A stretch of 64,000 nt of DNA from Haladaptatus litoreus (GTDB lineage Archaea > Halobacteriota > Halobacteria > Halobacteriales > Haladaptataceae): positions 1,364,001 to 1,428,000 of the forward strand of contig NZ_FTNO01000001.1 of NCBI RefSeq assembly GCF_900156425.1, read 5' to 3'. Under the pieces are notes generated by a model, which made no database searches, was not told the origin of the DNA, and worked only from the letters and a program-made list of their open reading frames with translations. This document shows positions 51,400 through 60,287 of the stretch, piece by piece (the stretch's first letter is position 1; each line of letters starts with the position of its first letter). The translations under genes and the position numbers were made by a program.

Positions 51400-52027
51400 A
51401 CGATCAGTCTCTAAGAAGTCACAGGAAAAGCGGTGGTACACCGTCCTCGCTCCCGAGCAGTTCGACCGAGAGGAGCTTGGAACGACCCCCGCAGATGAAC
51501 CGGACAAGGTGCTCGGCCGCACCATCGAAACCACGCTGGGCGAACTGACGAACAACGCCAGCGAGAACAACACGAAGCTGACCTTCAAAATCAACGACGT
51601 TGGCAGCGACTCGGCGTACACCGAGTTCGTTCGACACGAACTCACCCGCGACTACCTCCGTAGTCTCGGCCGCCGCGGTGCCTCGAAAATCGAGGCCTAC
51701 ATCACGGTGCTGACCTCGGACGACTACCGTATCCAGATTCAGCCCGTCGCCTTCACGACGAAGAAGGCAGACCACAGCCAAGAGAAGGCTATCCGCCGAA
51801 CGATGATCGACCTCGTGAAGGACGCCGCGAGCGACCGCACGTTCAAAGAGGTCATCGACAGCATCGTCGAAGGTCGCATCTCCAGTGCGATTTACGGCGA
51901 GGCGAAAACCATCTATCCGCTCCGCCGGGTCGAAATCCAGAAAGCAACGCTGGAAGCTCACCCCGAGGAGGTCGCCGAAGAAGAAGAGACCTCCGTGGAC
52001 GTGGACGAAGAAGACGTCGAAGTTTAA
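51392..52027 (+). CDS. rps3ae: 30S ribosomal protein S3Ae (S1e)
   Basis: 211 aa: KKSQEKRWYTVLAPEQFDRE, GRTIETTLGELTNNASENNT, acidic tail EEEETSVDVDEED. An archaeal/eukaryal ribosomal protein. Last gene of the operon; a hairpin and T-rich tract follow. Confidence 0.95.
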   Translation: MSERSVSKKSQEKRWYTVLAPEQFDREELGTTPADEPDKVLGRTIETTLGELTNNASENNTKLTFKINDVGSDSAYTEFVRHELTRDYLRSLGRRGASKIEAYITVLTSDDYRIQIQPVAFTTKKADHSQEKAIRRTMIDLVKDAASDRTFKEVIDSIVEGRISSAIYGEAKTIYPLRRVEIQKATLEAHPEEVAEEEETSVDVDEEDVEV

Positions 52028-52034
52028 TCGACGC

Positions 52035-52064
52035 GACCGATTTCGGTCAATCAGTTTTGTTTTT
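52035..52064 (+). terminator. Hairpin plus T-tract ending the rps15 operon
   Basis: GACCG-ATTT-CGGTC (52035-52048) followed by TTTTGTTTTTC (52055-52065), 8 nt past the rps3ae stop. Confidence 0.5.
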
Positions 52065-52120
52065 CTCGCAGTCGAGCGCAGAAATGAAGTGTTTCGATGA
52101 GTCGTTGCTACGCTAGAAGA

Positions 52121-52543
52121 TTACTCCGTGACGACAACCGTTCCCGACATCCCGCCCGTCTCGTGCGGGATACAGAAGTAGGCGTACTCGCCGGGTACTT
52201 CGAAGGTGTGTTCGAACGTCGTGTTCGGATTGATGGTTCCGTTTCCGTTCCGCCACGCATCACGGGCCGCCTCTTCGGTGTCGAAGCCGCCGGAGGCGAA
52301 GTACTCCGCGTCCTCCGGGATTCCGGCCTCGTAGGCTGTCACGCTGTGGTTTCGCATATCAGTGTTCACCCAGACGACGGTTTCCCCGACTTTGGCCTCG
52401 TACTCCTGTGGATTGAACGAGACAGACCCCATTCCGATGTCGCCATCCGGGGTGTTCGACCCGGTGTTCAGGATGCCCGTACAGCCCGCCAGAGTGGCCG
52501 ATGCAGACCCGACAACCCCGGCTAAAAACGCTCGGCGGTTCAT
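52121..52543 (-). CDS. Halocyanin-like blue-copper lipoprotein
   Basis: 140 aa. Tat signal with lipobox: MNRRAFLAGVVGSASATLAG then C. The plastocyanin-like fold has copper ligands His in MRNHSVTAYEAG and the Cys-His pair in YAYFCIPHETGGM with Met close by. It should be lipid-anchored outside and carry electrons. Monocistronic. Confidence 0.92.
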   Translation of the reverse strand: MNRRAFLAGVVGSASATLAGCTGILNTGSNTPDGDIGMGSVSFNPQEYEAKVGETVVWVNTDMRNHSVTAYEAGIPEDAEYFASGGFDTEEAARDAWRNGNGTINPNTTFEHTFEVPGEYAYFCIPHETGGMSGTVVVTE

Positions 52544-53232
52544 GGTTCGAACTCAGGTCGCTCTCCGTATATGTCTCTCGAAGTTTCTACGATAGTGGGA
52601 ATAGGTTTGTCGTGGGATGGTTACATTTTGATTGGATACTGAAACAGGAGTGGTTGATTCAGAGGTGTCTGCTGAAATGGCTGATTCAGAAGTGTCTGCA
52701 AATCACGACTCCAAACACCGCAACCGCAGGCGGGCGAGTGCGCCGACCGCTGGCGCACCCGCCCTCGTTCGCGGGTCGTTCCTCCCCGCTCACATCGAGG
52801 TTCCTCCGAAACCTCGTACACGCCCCAGTCCTCCCCGCGAATCGTGGGCCTTCACCGGAATGGCTCAGGCCCACGCTTGGCGCGTCCTGTCGGCAGGATG
52901 AATAGCTGGTTTACTGTGGATGATTACCCTACCGAAAGGGTGCGCCAGCGCACCCGGGCGAGCGGGACGAGGCGACTACGTCGCCTCGCTGGCGAATAGC
53001 GCGGAACGAAGTTCCGCAGACAGTCGAGCGGCAGGGCCGCGAGACAACGGCGAAGCCGTGAGCACCGAACGTTAGTGAGGCGCACGCCCAAAACTGCGCT
53101 GGTGGGGAGGAGTGGGGACACTGGCGGTTGCGGGGCGGTCTGTGTTGTCGGGACTACCTAGCGGCACATTGTACAACCACTCTTTCCGAAACTGCTCAAA
53201 AACAATAAAACTGCGGTTGTTCAACGTAACGT
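52544..53232. other. 690-nt region without a gene, rich in GC palindromes
   Basis: Direct repeat TGATTCAGARGTGTCTGC (about 52655 and 52682), then many short palindromes (GGCGAC/GTCGCC, GGAAC/GTTCC) from 52940 to 53070. No protein-like frame. Confidence 0.5.
52938..52955. repeat. GC-rich 18-nt palindrome, copy 2
   Basis: GGGTGCGC-CA-GCGCACCC; differs from copy 1 (30535-30552) by one compensatory pair change. Confidence 0.55.
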
Positions 53233-54489
53233 CTAGGGCCAGTTGCCGCCTTCTTCGAACGCGTCGATGACGCGCTGGAGGGAGACGACGTAGGCCGCGG
53301 TGCGGAAGTTCGGCAGGTCGTGTTCCTCGTAGGCGTCCGTCAGGTCGTCGAACGAGGAGACGATGATGCTTTCGAGTTCGTCGTTGACGCGCTCTTCGTC
53401 CCAGTAGAATCGCTGGCGGTTCTGCACCCATTCGAAGTACGACACCGTCACGCCGCCCGCATTGGCGAGGATGTCGGGGAAGACGTGGACATCGCGCTCG
53501 GTGAGCACGTCGTCGGCGTCCGGCGTCAGTGGGCCATTCGCGGCTTCCACCACGACATCTGCCTGCACGTCCTCCGCGAGGTCGCCGTTGATGGCGTTCT
53601 CCAGCGCGGCAGGAACGAGCAGGTCAACGTCTAACGTGAGCAGGTCTTCGTTGCTCATCTCTTCGCTCGCGCCGGCGTAGCCCGAAACACTGCCCGTTTC
53701 GTTTTTGTGGTCTTTCACGTCGATGGCGTGGAGGCCGTCGTCGTTGTAGACCGCGCCGCTGGAATCCGAGACAGCGACGATTTTCGCGCCGAGGTTTTCG
53801 AGGAGTTTCGCGGCAATCCAGCCAGCGTTGCCGTAGCCCTGCACTGCCACGGTTGCGCCTTCCATCTCCTTGCCGAGGTAGTCGAACGCCTCGCGGGCGG
53901 TGAGCATGGTCGATCGACCGGTCGCTTCGACACGGCCTTCACTGCCGCCGGAGTCGAGCGCTTTGCCGGTGATGACGCCCGGTGCCGTCGTGTTTTCGAG
54001 GGTCTCGTAGGTGTCCTTTATCCAGTTCATCTCGCGCTGGCCGGTGTTCACGTCCGGCGCAGGGATGTCGCGGTCTTCGCCGATAATCGGTCGGAGTTCC
54101 TTCGCAAACGACCGCGTGACTCGCTCCAGTTCCGCCTCGCTGTACTCGGCGGGGTCGATGACGATGCCACCCTTGCCGCCTCCGTAGGGGATGTCTACGA
54201 CGGCGGTCTTGTACACCATCCACCCGGAGAGGGCTTTCACTTCGTCGCGGCTGACGTTGGGGTGGTATCGGATACCACCTTTGTATGGGCCGCGGTCGCC
54301 GTTAAACTGCGAGCGGAACGCTTTGAACACCTCGATAGAACCGTCGTCCATCTCGACGGAGAGGTTCGTTTCGAGCACGCGCTCGGGGTGCTTGAGCCGT
54401 TCGAGAACGTCGGGAGACGCGTCGATGTATTCTGCCGCGTCATCGATTTGCTCCTGAAGACTCTCGAACGGATTCGCTTGTTCGGACAT
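53233..54489 (-). CDS. gdh: Glutamate dehydrogenase
   Basis: 418 aa, hexameric Glu dehydrogenase. It interconverts glutamate and 2-oxoglutarate plus ammonium. Substrate site: [12 protein letters not shown] (catalytic Lys region) and [13 protein letters not shown]; dinucleotide fold [17 protein letters not shown]. Asp in [14 protein letters not shown]. All key residues are present. A second, divergent paralogue lies 2 kb away. A GCTTAAC box 27 nt upstream gives a leaderless start. Confidence 0.95.
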   Translation of the reverse strand: MSEQANPFESLQEQIDDAAEYIDASPDVLERLKHPERVLETNLSVEMDDGSIEVFKAFRSQFNGDRGPYKGGIRYHPNVSRDEVKALSGWMVYKTAVVDIPYGGGKGGIVIDPAEYSEAELERVTRSFAKELRPIIGEDRDIPAPDVNTGQREMNWIKDTYETLENTTAPGVITGKALDSGGSEGRVEATGRSTMLTAREAFDYLGKEMEGATVAVQGYGNAGWIAAKLLENLGAKIVAVSDSSGAVYNDDGLHAIDVKDHKNETGSVSGYAGASEEMSNEDLLTLDVDLLVPAALENAINGDLAEDVQADVVVEAANGPLTPDADDVLTERDVHVFPDILANAGGVTVSYFEWVQNRQRFYWDEERVNDELESIIVSSFDDLTDAYEEHDLPNFRTAAYVVSLQRVIDAFEEGGNWP

Positions 54490-54514
54490 CGTTTGTCAAT
54501 GCCACCCACCCACT

Positions 54515-54521
54515 GTTAAGC
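54515..54521 (-). promoter_or_regulatory. TATA box of gdh
   Basis: Minus-strand GCTTAAC, centred about 28 nt upstream of the ATG at 54489. Confidence 0.5.
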
Positions 54522-54582
54522 ATGGCGAATTTGAGGTGAACTATTATTCCTAAAATTATTTAAGATGTCGCCAAGGCAGACG

Positions 54583-55437
54583 CTATTCGGCTGATTCGTC
54601 AGCTCGCGCGTATTCCAGAATACGCTCGGCCTGCGCGATGAGCGGCGCGTCAATCATCTCCCCATCGACCTGAAAGACGCCGCGTCCTTCGGCGTCGGCC
54701 TCGGCCTTCGCCGATAACACTGCTTCCGCCCATTCGACCTGCTCCGAATCGGGGGTGAACGCCTCGTTGATTGGCGACACCTGCGCCGGGTGAATCGCCA
54801 TCTTTCCGTCGTAGCCGAGTTGAATGGCGAACTCGGTTTCCTCGGACAGACCCTCGCTGTCCCCGAAATCGGTGTATACCGTGTCGATAGCGTCCGTGCC
54901 CGTCGCACTCGCAGCCAACACGACGTGCTCGCGGGCGTAGAGGACTTCCGTTCCCTCGTCGGTTCGGGTCGCGCCGATGTCGGCGGAGAGGTCTTCAGCA
55001 CCGAACACGAGCGCGTCGGTTACCGGTTCAGCACCAATTTCGCCCGCGTTGAGTACGCCGCGAGCGGTTTCGACCAGCGCGAGAATCGGAACGTCACAAT
55101 CGTGTTCCGAAAGCAGGCGGGAGAGGGTTTCTACGTCGTCCGCAGACCCCGTTTTCGGGAGCATGACCGAATCGAGCGTGTCGGCCCCTGCCGCAATTCC
55201 TCGCAGGTCGTCGTCCGCGGTGACTCCCGCCGGATTGACGCGGACACAGACCTCGCAATCGGGGTCGAAATCCGGGTCGGTGAGCACGTCCCGAATCGCC
55301 TCTCGTGCCTCGTCCTTTCGCTCTGGTGCGACCGCATCCTCCAAATCGAATACAATTACGTCTGCCCCCGCGTCGGGCGCTTTGCGCATCATCTCGGGTC
55401 GGTCACCCGGCGTGAACATGACGCTTCGTCGTAGCAT
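54583..55437 (-). CDS. CitE/HpcH-type CoA-ester lyase
   Basis: 284 aa from MLRRSVMFTPGDRPEMMRKA. TIM barrel with metal ligands in VFDLEDAVAP (Glu/Asp), ALVETARGVLNAGE and FGAEDLSADIGAT. Enzymes of this family cleave malyl-, methylmalyl- or citramalyl-CoA. Nearby glutamate dehydrogenase and MaoC genes fit C4/C5-CoA metabolism. Which ester it uses is not decided by sequence. Frames open upstream of 55437 are not family-like. Confidence 0.88.
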   Translation of the reverse strand: MLRRSVMFTPGDRPEMMRKAPDAGADVIVFDLEDAVAPERKDEAREAIRDVLTDPDFDPDCEVCVRVNPAGVTADDDLRGIAAGADTLDSVMLPKTGSADDVETLSRLLSEHDCDVPILALVETARGVLNAGEIGAEPVTDALVFGAEDLSADIGATRTDEGTEVLYAREHVVLAASATGTDAIDTVYTDFGDSEGLSEETEFAIQLGYDGKMAIHPAQVSPINEAFTPDSEQVEWAEAVLSAKAEADAEGRGVFQVDGEMIDAPLIAQAERILEYARADESAE

Positions 55438-55509
55438 ATGCGAGGTGACGCGGAGGCGCGATTTCAACCCACCGGGAACAGTTATGTTCTTTCGACTCAA
55501 GGAGCTGTC

Positions 55510-55710
55510 ATGCCACAAACCGACGAAACGGGAGAAAGCAACGGCGACAACGAATTGGAGACGGCCGGCGGTCAACAGATGGGTGTCGGAATCGCTCTCG
55601 GCGTTGCTATCGGTACCGGACTCGGTGTCGCGATGGACAACCTTGCTCTCGGAATAGCGATTGGAATGGGAGTCGGTGTCGCAATCGGTGCCGGATTGTC
55701 GAACCGATGA
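55510..55710 (+). CDS. Glycine-zipper membrane microprotein, copy 1
   Basis: 66 aa: a polar start (MPQTDETGESNGDN), then a Gly-Val-Ala-Ile zipper (GVGIALGVAIGTGLGVAMDN) and LALGIAIGMGVGVAIGAGL. One or two membrane helices packed through Gly. Half the sequence matches copy 2 (55774). Unknown role. Confidence 0.75.
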   Translation: MPQTDETGESNGDNELETAGGQQMGVGIALGVAIGTGLGVAMDNLALGIAIGMGVGVAIGAGLSNR

Positions 55711-55773
55711 ACATCAATGGGCAATCCTCATTTGTCAAGAACAGTTATCGTTGCTGACTGTGAGTAATGGCGT

Positions 55774-55974
55774 ATGGTTCAAACTGCAAATACGAACGGC
55801 CCCGAAACTGACGGCGAAGAAGGTGAAGGAGGAACACAGTCTGGTGCCGGTATGGGTCTCGGCATCGGTCTGGGCGTCGCAATCGGCGTGGCGATGGATA
55901 ATCTCGCGGTTGGTGTGGCACTCGGAGTCGTGTTCGGTGTCGCATTTGAAAGCGGTTTCTCGAAACGAGACTGA
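55774..55974 (+). CDS. Glycine-zipper membrane microprotein, copy 2
   Basis: 66 aa: MVQTANTNGPETDGEEGEGG then GMGLGIGLGVAIGVAMDNLA and VGVALGVVFGVAFE. Clearly paralogous to the gene 63 nt upstream (shared GVAIGxxxGVAMDNLAxGxA). The tandem copies and the charged head suggest a self-assembling membrane peptide; function unknown. Confidence 0.75.
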   Translation: MVQTANTNGPETDGEEGEGGTQSGAGMGLGIGLGVAIGVAMDNLAVGVALGVVFGVAFESGFSKRD

Positions 55975-56152
55975 ACCGGTTTCCAAAAAGTAAACCACTG
56001 TACTGTCGTTACTTTTCAACAGCACACGTCACCGACACAGTTTCATTCTATCTATTTCCGCCACATTGTCCGTGCTGTCTCTGTTAGGTGAACTTCAGCA
56101 ATAAGAAAAAATACTATTTTTGACGAATCGTCACGAAACTCCGGCGACTGCC

Positions 56153-57427
56153 CTATGGCCAGAGTCCGCGGGCCTGATGCGCTTCCGCGATACGCGACAG
56201 ACCGACGATGTAGGCGGCGTCACGCCACGTCACGTCGCGCTCTTCGACTTCGGCACGAACGTCGTTCCACGCGCCCAGCATCTCGGATTCGAGTTCTTCG
56301 TTCACTCTTTCGAGCGACCACTGGCGTCGGTTGATGTCCTGCAACCATTCGAAGTACGACACCGTCACGCCGCCCGCGTTAGCGAGGATGTCCGGAATGA
56401 CGTGAATGTCGCGCTTCTCCATGATTTCGTCCGCCGTCGTCGTCGTCGGGCCGTTCGCTCCTTCCACGACGATATCGGCTTTGACCTCGTGGGCGTTCGA
56501 CTCGGTGAGGACGTTCCCGATTGCGGCCGGGATGAGCACGTCTACGTCCAGTTCGAGGAGTTCGTCGTTCGAGACGCGCTTCGGTGCGTCGAACGTCGTG
56601 ACCGCTTCCGGCTCCTCCTCGTGAGTCGGAATCTCGTCGATGTTCAACCCATCGGGGTCGTAAATCGCGCCGTTCACGTCCGAAACGGCGACGACGTTTG
56701 CACCCCATTCGTGGAGGGCGAGGGCCGCGTTTGCACCGACGCTCCCGAATCCTTGGATGGCGACCGACGTGTCTTCGAGTGGGTAGTCGTAGTACTCACA
56801 CGCCTCGCGGGTGATGATGGCGACGGAGCGTCCGGGGGACTCTTCGCGGCCGTAGGAACCGCCGACGACCGGTGGCTTGCCCGTGACGACGCCGGGTTGG
56901 GTTTCCCCTTCCTGCATCGAGTAGGCGTCCATGAACCACGCCATCGTCTGCGCGTCGGTTCCCATGTCCGGGGCGGGAATGTCGCGCATCGGGCCGATGA
57001 AATCGCGCAGTTCTTCGGCAAACCGCCGGGTGAGGCGTTCCTTTTCCTCGTTGCTCAGTTCCTTCGGATTCACGACGACGCCGCCTTTCGCGCCGCCGAA
57101 CGGGAGATTCATCACCGCGCATTTCCACGTCATCCACATCGACAGGCCGGTACACTCCTCCTCGGTCACACCGGGGTGGTACCGCATGCCACCTTTAAAC
57201 GGGCCGCGAACGCTGTCGTGCTGGGCGCGGTAGCCGGTGAAAATGTCCGTTTCGCCGTCGTCGCGCTCCAGCGGAACTGACACACGATGGACTTGGTCGG
57301 GATGTTTCAATCGTTCTATGATTCCACGGTCAACGTCGAGATGCGCCGCAGCGCGTTCGAGTTGTCGCCGTGCTGTCTCTGCCGCCGTCTCCGGTTCCTC
57401 TTCTTTCTGTTTCCCAGTTGATGACAT
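56153..57427 (-). CDS. Glutamate (Glu/Leu/Phe/Val) dehydrogenase, second paralogue
   Basis: 424 aa from [46 protein letters not shown] and [15 protein letters not shown] repeat the GDH motifs; [14 protein letters not shown] holds the catalytic Asp. Substrate is probably glutamate; other amino acids are possible. The N-terminal 20 residues are polar. The start at 57427 avoids an 11-codon extension. Confidence 0.93.
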   Translation of the reverse strand: MSSTGKQKEEEPETAAETARRQLERAAAHLDVDRGIIERLKHPDQVHRVSVPLERDDGETDIFTGYRAQHDSVRGPFKGGMRYHPGVTEEECTGLSMWMTWKCAVMNLPFGGAKGGVVVNPKELSNEEKERLTRRFAEELRDFIGPMRDIPAPDMGTDAQTMAWFMDAYSMQEGETQPGVVTGKPPVVGGSYGREESPGRSVAIITREACEYYDYPLEDTSVAIQGFGSVGANAALALHEWGANVVAVSDVNGAIYDPDGLNIDEIPTHEEEPEAVTTFDAPKRVSNDELLELDVDVLIPAAIGNVLTESNAHEVKADIVVEGANGPTTTTADEIMEKRDIHVIPDILANAGGVTVSYFEWLQDINRRQWSLERVNEELESEMLGAWNDVRAEVEERDVTWRDAAYIVGLSRIAEAHQARGLWP

Positions 57428-57507
57428 GATGTTGGGGCCTCTACGGGTTCTGACCGGCAATTCTTACCCGACCGGGCAAAGACCTTGCCATCCGAACCGA
57501 GAGCGAT

Positions 57508-57633
57508 ATGCGATACCACGACATAGACCGCGGAAAAGCAGAATTGGACGAACGCTCTTTTGGAAGATTGGCGACGATTGTTGCGGTGAATCAGAAGAAA
57601 ACGAGGGTGAAATTCGGTCGGGAGTACCGATGA
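57508..57633 (+). CDS. Possible 41-aa basic protein
   Basis: MRYHDIDRGKAELDERSFGR then LATIVAVNQKKTRVKFGREY. Complete ATG-TGA frame between two minus-strand genes. No family seen; it may be chance. Confidence 0.35.
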   Translation: MRYHDIDRGKAELDERSFGRLATIVAVNQKKTRVKFGREYR

Positions 57634-57648
57634 GAGAATCAGTCCGGC

Positions 57649-59127
57649 TTACTGTGGCAGGGCGTACACCGTTCCCGCCACGTCGCCGACGTAGACGCCA
57701 TCACGTCCAACTGCTGGCGGGGCGACGAGCGCGTCCTGTGCGCTAAACTGCCAACGAACGTGGCCGTCGGCGCGGTCGAGCGCGAACACCATGCCGTCGT
57801 CGTTCGCGACATAGACCAGTTCGTTGGTGAGGACGGGCGACCCCCAGACGCGCGCACCGGTCTGCATACGCCAGCGGACGGTTCCCTCGCGCGCGTCCAG
57901 CGCGTAGACGTTTCCGTCGGCACAGCCGACGTAGACGATGCCGCTCACGGCGACCGGGGACGACCAGATTCCCGCGTTCGTTCGGAAGCGCCACTTCGTT
58001 TCGCCGGTTTCAGCGTCGAGGGCGTACACGCGGTTGCCATCGACGGTTCCGACGTAGGCCGTGCCGTCCACGACTTCCGGCGCGCCAGCGATTGCCAGCG
58101 ACGGGGCGAAGCGGAACTGCTCACTTCCGTCTGTCACGTCGTGGGCGAAGAGGCCGCCGTCGAGGCCGGTCGCGTACAGGGTGTCGCCCGCGATTCGGAG
58201 CGACGTGAGCGCCCGCGCGGGACTGCGGAACGAAAGTCGTTCTTCGCCGGTTTCTGCGTCGAGTTTGAACACCTGTCCGTCTCGGGCCGCGACGTAGAGG
58301 TCGTCCCCGAGGAGTTGCGGGGAGACTTTGAGTCCGGCATCAGTTTCGAACCACCACTCGCGCGCGCCGCTTGCCGAATCGAGCGCGAACAGGTTTCCAC
58401 TGCGGTCGCCGACGTAAGTGAGGCCGTTTTCGACGCCGGGGGTTCCGACCGCGTTTGACGCCTGAAATAGCCAGTTGCTCACGCCGTCGCGGTGGTCGAT
58501 GTTGCAGACGAACCCGTTTTCGGTGCCGACGTACACCGACCCGTCGCGGACGATAGGCGCGGTTTCGACCGGCCCGCCGACCTGCGCGTACCAGCGGGCG
58601 CGGACGCTGTCCGCACCCGCGTCCAATGCCGTTCGTCCGGAGAAGTCCGACGAATCTCGTGTCGGCGAATCGTTCGCGGAGGACTCGTCTGCGAGTTCCG
58701 CTCTCGTTTTTGGCTCCCCTCCACTTTCCGGCGTCGTCGGCACGCGTCCAGTTTCGAACGAATTATCGCGGTCTTCCACACCGCCGTCGGGTGCCATCCG
58801 CCCCGATTTCGAAGTCGGAGCGAAATCCGGCCCCGAATCGAAACCGCCGTCGGAGACGAATCGCTTTACGTCCTCGCGGGCGGCGCGCTCGTCGTCCGTC
58901 GATTCGGATTCCGCGTCCGGTTCGGCAGCGTCGCCGCTCGTTTCGGAGCATTCGAACGACCATTCGACGCTCCGCGAAACCGTGGTGTCCCCGCGCGTGA
59001 CGACTTGGTCGAACTGGAACTCGCCGGTCGCACTCACGTCGATACCGTCCGATTCGCCTCCGTCGTTGGGGAGTGTCGCATCGAACTCGCGTCGATTCGC
59101 CGGATGCCGCGTGTTTTCGTCTTTCAT
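57649..59127 (-). CDS. PQQ-repeat beta-propeller protein (BamB-like) with acidic N-terminus
   Basis: 492 aa. About 165 residues of acidic, low-complexity N-terminus, then at least seven blades of the form GxxYVGxxDGxxxALDAxxGxxxW, e.g. IVYVGCADGNVYALDAREGT. No signal peptide, so it is likely cytoplasmic, unlike most BamB-type proteins. Role unknown. Confidence 0.85.
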   Translation of the reverse strand: MKDENTRHPANRREFDATLPNDGGESDGIDVSATGEFQFDQVVTRGDTTVSRSVEWSFECSETSGDAAEPDAESESTDDERAAREDVKRFVSDGGFDSGPDFAPTSKSGRMAPDGGVEDRDNSFETGRVPTTPESGGEPKTRAELADESSANDSPTRDSSDFSGRTALDAGADSVRARWYAQVGGPVETAPIVRDGSVYVGTENGFVCNIDHRDGVSNWLFQASNAVGTPGVENGLTYVGDRSGNLFALDSASGAREWWFETDAGLKVSPQLLGDDLYVAARDGQVFKLDAETGEERLSFRSPARALTSLRIAGDTLYATGLDGGLFAHDVTDGSEQFRFAPSLAIAGAPEVVDGTAYVGTVDGNRVYALDAETGETKWRFRTNAGIWSSPVAVSGIVYVGCADGNVYALDAREGTVRWRMQTGARVWGSPVLTNELVYVANDDGMVFALDRADGHVRWQFSAQDALVAPPAVGRDGVYVGDVAGTVYALPQ

Positions 59128-59293
59128 GTATCCATCCCGACCTGAATTTGGTCTGACTGTCTCACTATTCGGATACTATCTACTTTGTTATGGACTGCTT
59201 ACACCGCCTCTGCTCCGTTGCAACAGTCGAAACGGTCGGAACAATCACCGCCAGACCGATAGCATTTTTCCGGCACGCGATGCAGATTCATCT

Positions 59294-59758
59294 ATGACTG
59301 GGCTTTACTACGAGGAGTTCGAGGTCGGCCAAACTATCACGCACGAGAAACGGCGCACCGTGAGCGAGAGCGACAACCAGCGGTTCTGTGACATGACGAT
59401 GAACCAGCAACCGCTCCACTTGGACGAGGAGTTTGCGGGCGACACGCAGTTCGGCGAGCGACTGGTCAACGGTCTGTACACGATGAGCCTCGCCGTCGGT
59501 GTCTCGATTCCGGACACCACCGAGGGAACTATCGTCGCCAACCTCTCCTACGACAACGTTTCGCACCCGAATCCGGTGTTTCACGGCGACACGCTTCGCG
59601 CACAGTCCACCGTAACCGACAAACGCGAGACGAGCGACGGCGAGCGCGGCGTCGTCACCATGCACGTCGAGGTGTTCAAACTCGACGGCGAGGACGAGAC
59701 GCTGGTCTGTGAGTTCGACAGAACCGCGCTGTCGCTGAAGAAGGAAAACGTCGAGTAG
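59294..59758 (+). CDS. MaoC-like (R)-specific hydratase/dehydratase
   Basis: 154 aa, single hot-dog domain: YYEEFEVGQTITHEKRRTVS, FCDMTMNQQPLHLDEEFAGD (catalytic Asp/His pattern), VNGLYTMSLAVG. Hydrates enoyl-CoA or similar. Shorter than mesaconyl-CoA hydratase, so a general enoyl-CoA hydratase is more likely. The ATG at 59294 begins the family region. Divergent from the propeller gene. Confidence 0.88.
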   Translation: MTGLYYEEFEVGQTITHEKRRTVSESDNQRFCDMTMNQQPLHLDEEFAGDTQFGERLVNGLYTMSLAVGVSIPDTTEGTIVANLSYDNVSHPNPVFHGDTLRAQSTVTDKRETSDGERGVVTMHVEVFKLDGEDETLVCEFDRTALSLKKENVE

Positions 59759-59764
59759 GAAAAA

Positions 59765-60103
59765 TCACACCAACAGCGAGAGGTTGATGAACACCGCAAT
59801 CGTCCACGGGAGCGCGAGTCCCGCGGGGATGAGTGCGACGTACTCCCGTGGAACGAGAGGCCGACAGGCGAACCCGACCGCGAGCGAGAACGCTTTCAGT
59901 CCGAGAAGCGCCGCGAATCCGAACTGGGAGAGCGCGCTCCGTGCAATCGGGTTCGATTCGGTCATTCCCGCCCGTAACCCGACGTAGGTCGTCAGCAGGT
60001 CGCCGACGAGGGCGAGGAGGACGACGAACCAGAGAACGCGCTCCGTGGTTCCGAAGTTGGGCCGTGCCACGCCGATTCGGGCGGATAACCGCTGATGGTT
60101 CAT
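59765..60103 (-). CDS. DUF5658 family membrane protein
   Basis: 112 aa from MNHQRLSARIGVARPNFGTT. Three helices: RVLWFVVLLALVGDLLTTYV, GFAALLGLKAFSLAVGFAC and ALIPAGLALPWTIAVFINLS; the loop GMTESNPIARSAL is typical of DUF5658. Function unknown. Convergent with the MaoC gene. Confidence 0.85.
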   Translation of the reverse strand: MNHQRLSARIGVARPNFGTTERVLWFVVLLALVGDLLTTYVGLRAGMTESNPIARSALSQFGFAALLGLKAFSLAVGFACRPLVPREYVALIPAGLALPWTIAVFINLSLLV

Positions 60104-60287
60104 GATGGTGTCGCGGAGTTTCCGCGTCGTACTGACCAACGGCGGAAAAGGGCTTTATTATACAGCGCCTTAACTGGCGAATTGACGATAATGAACCCCT
60201 TAAACGTGATTTTTCCCTGAAAAATGGGGTCGAAGATGGTCGAAAAACAGGGTCGATTTCGATTTACGAAACTGTGCCGTCGTTCAC

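Noticed and set aside
52632..52901. 89-aa frame with DSEVSA repeats
   Set aside because: Starts on a non-ATG codon, runs into the palindrome-rich region, no domain.
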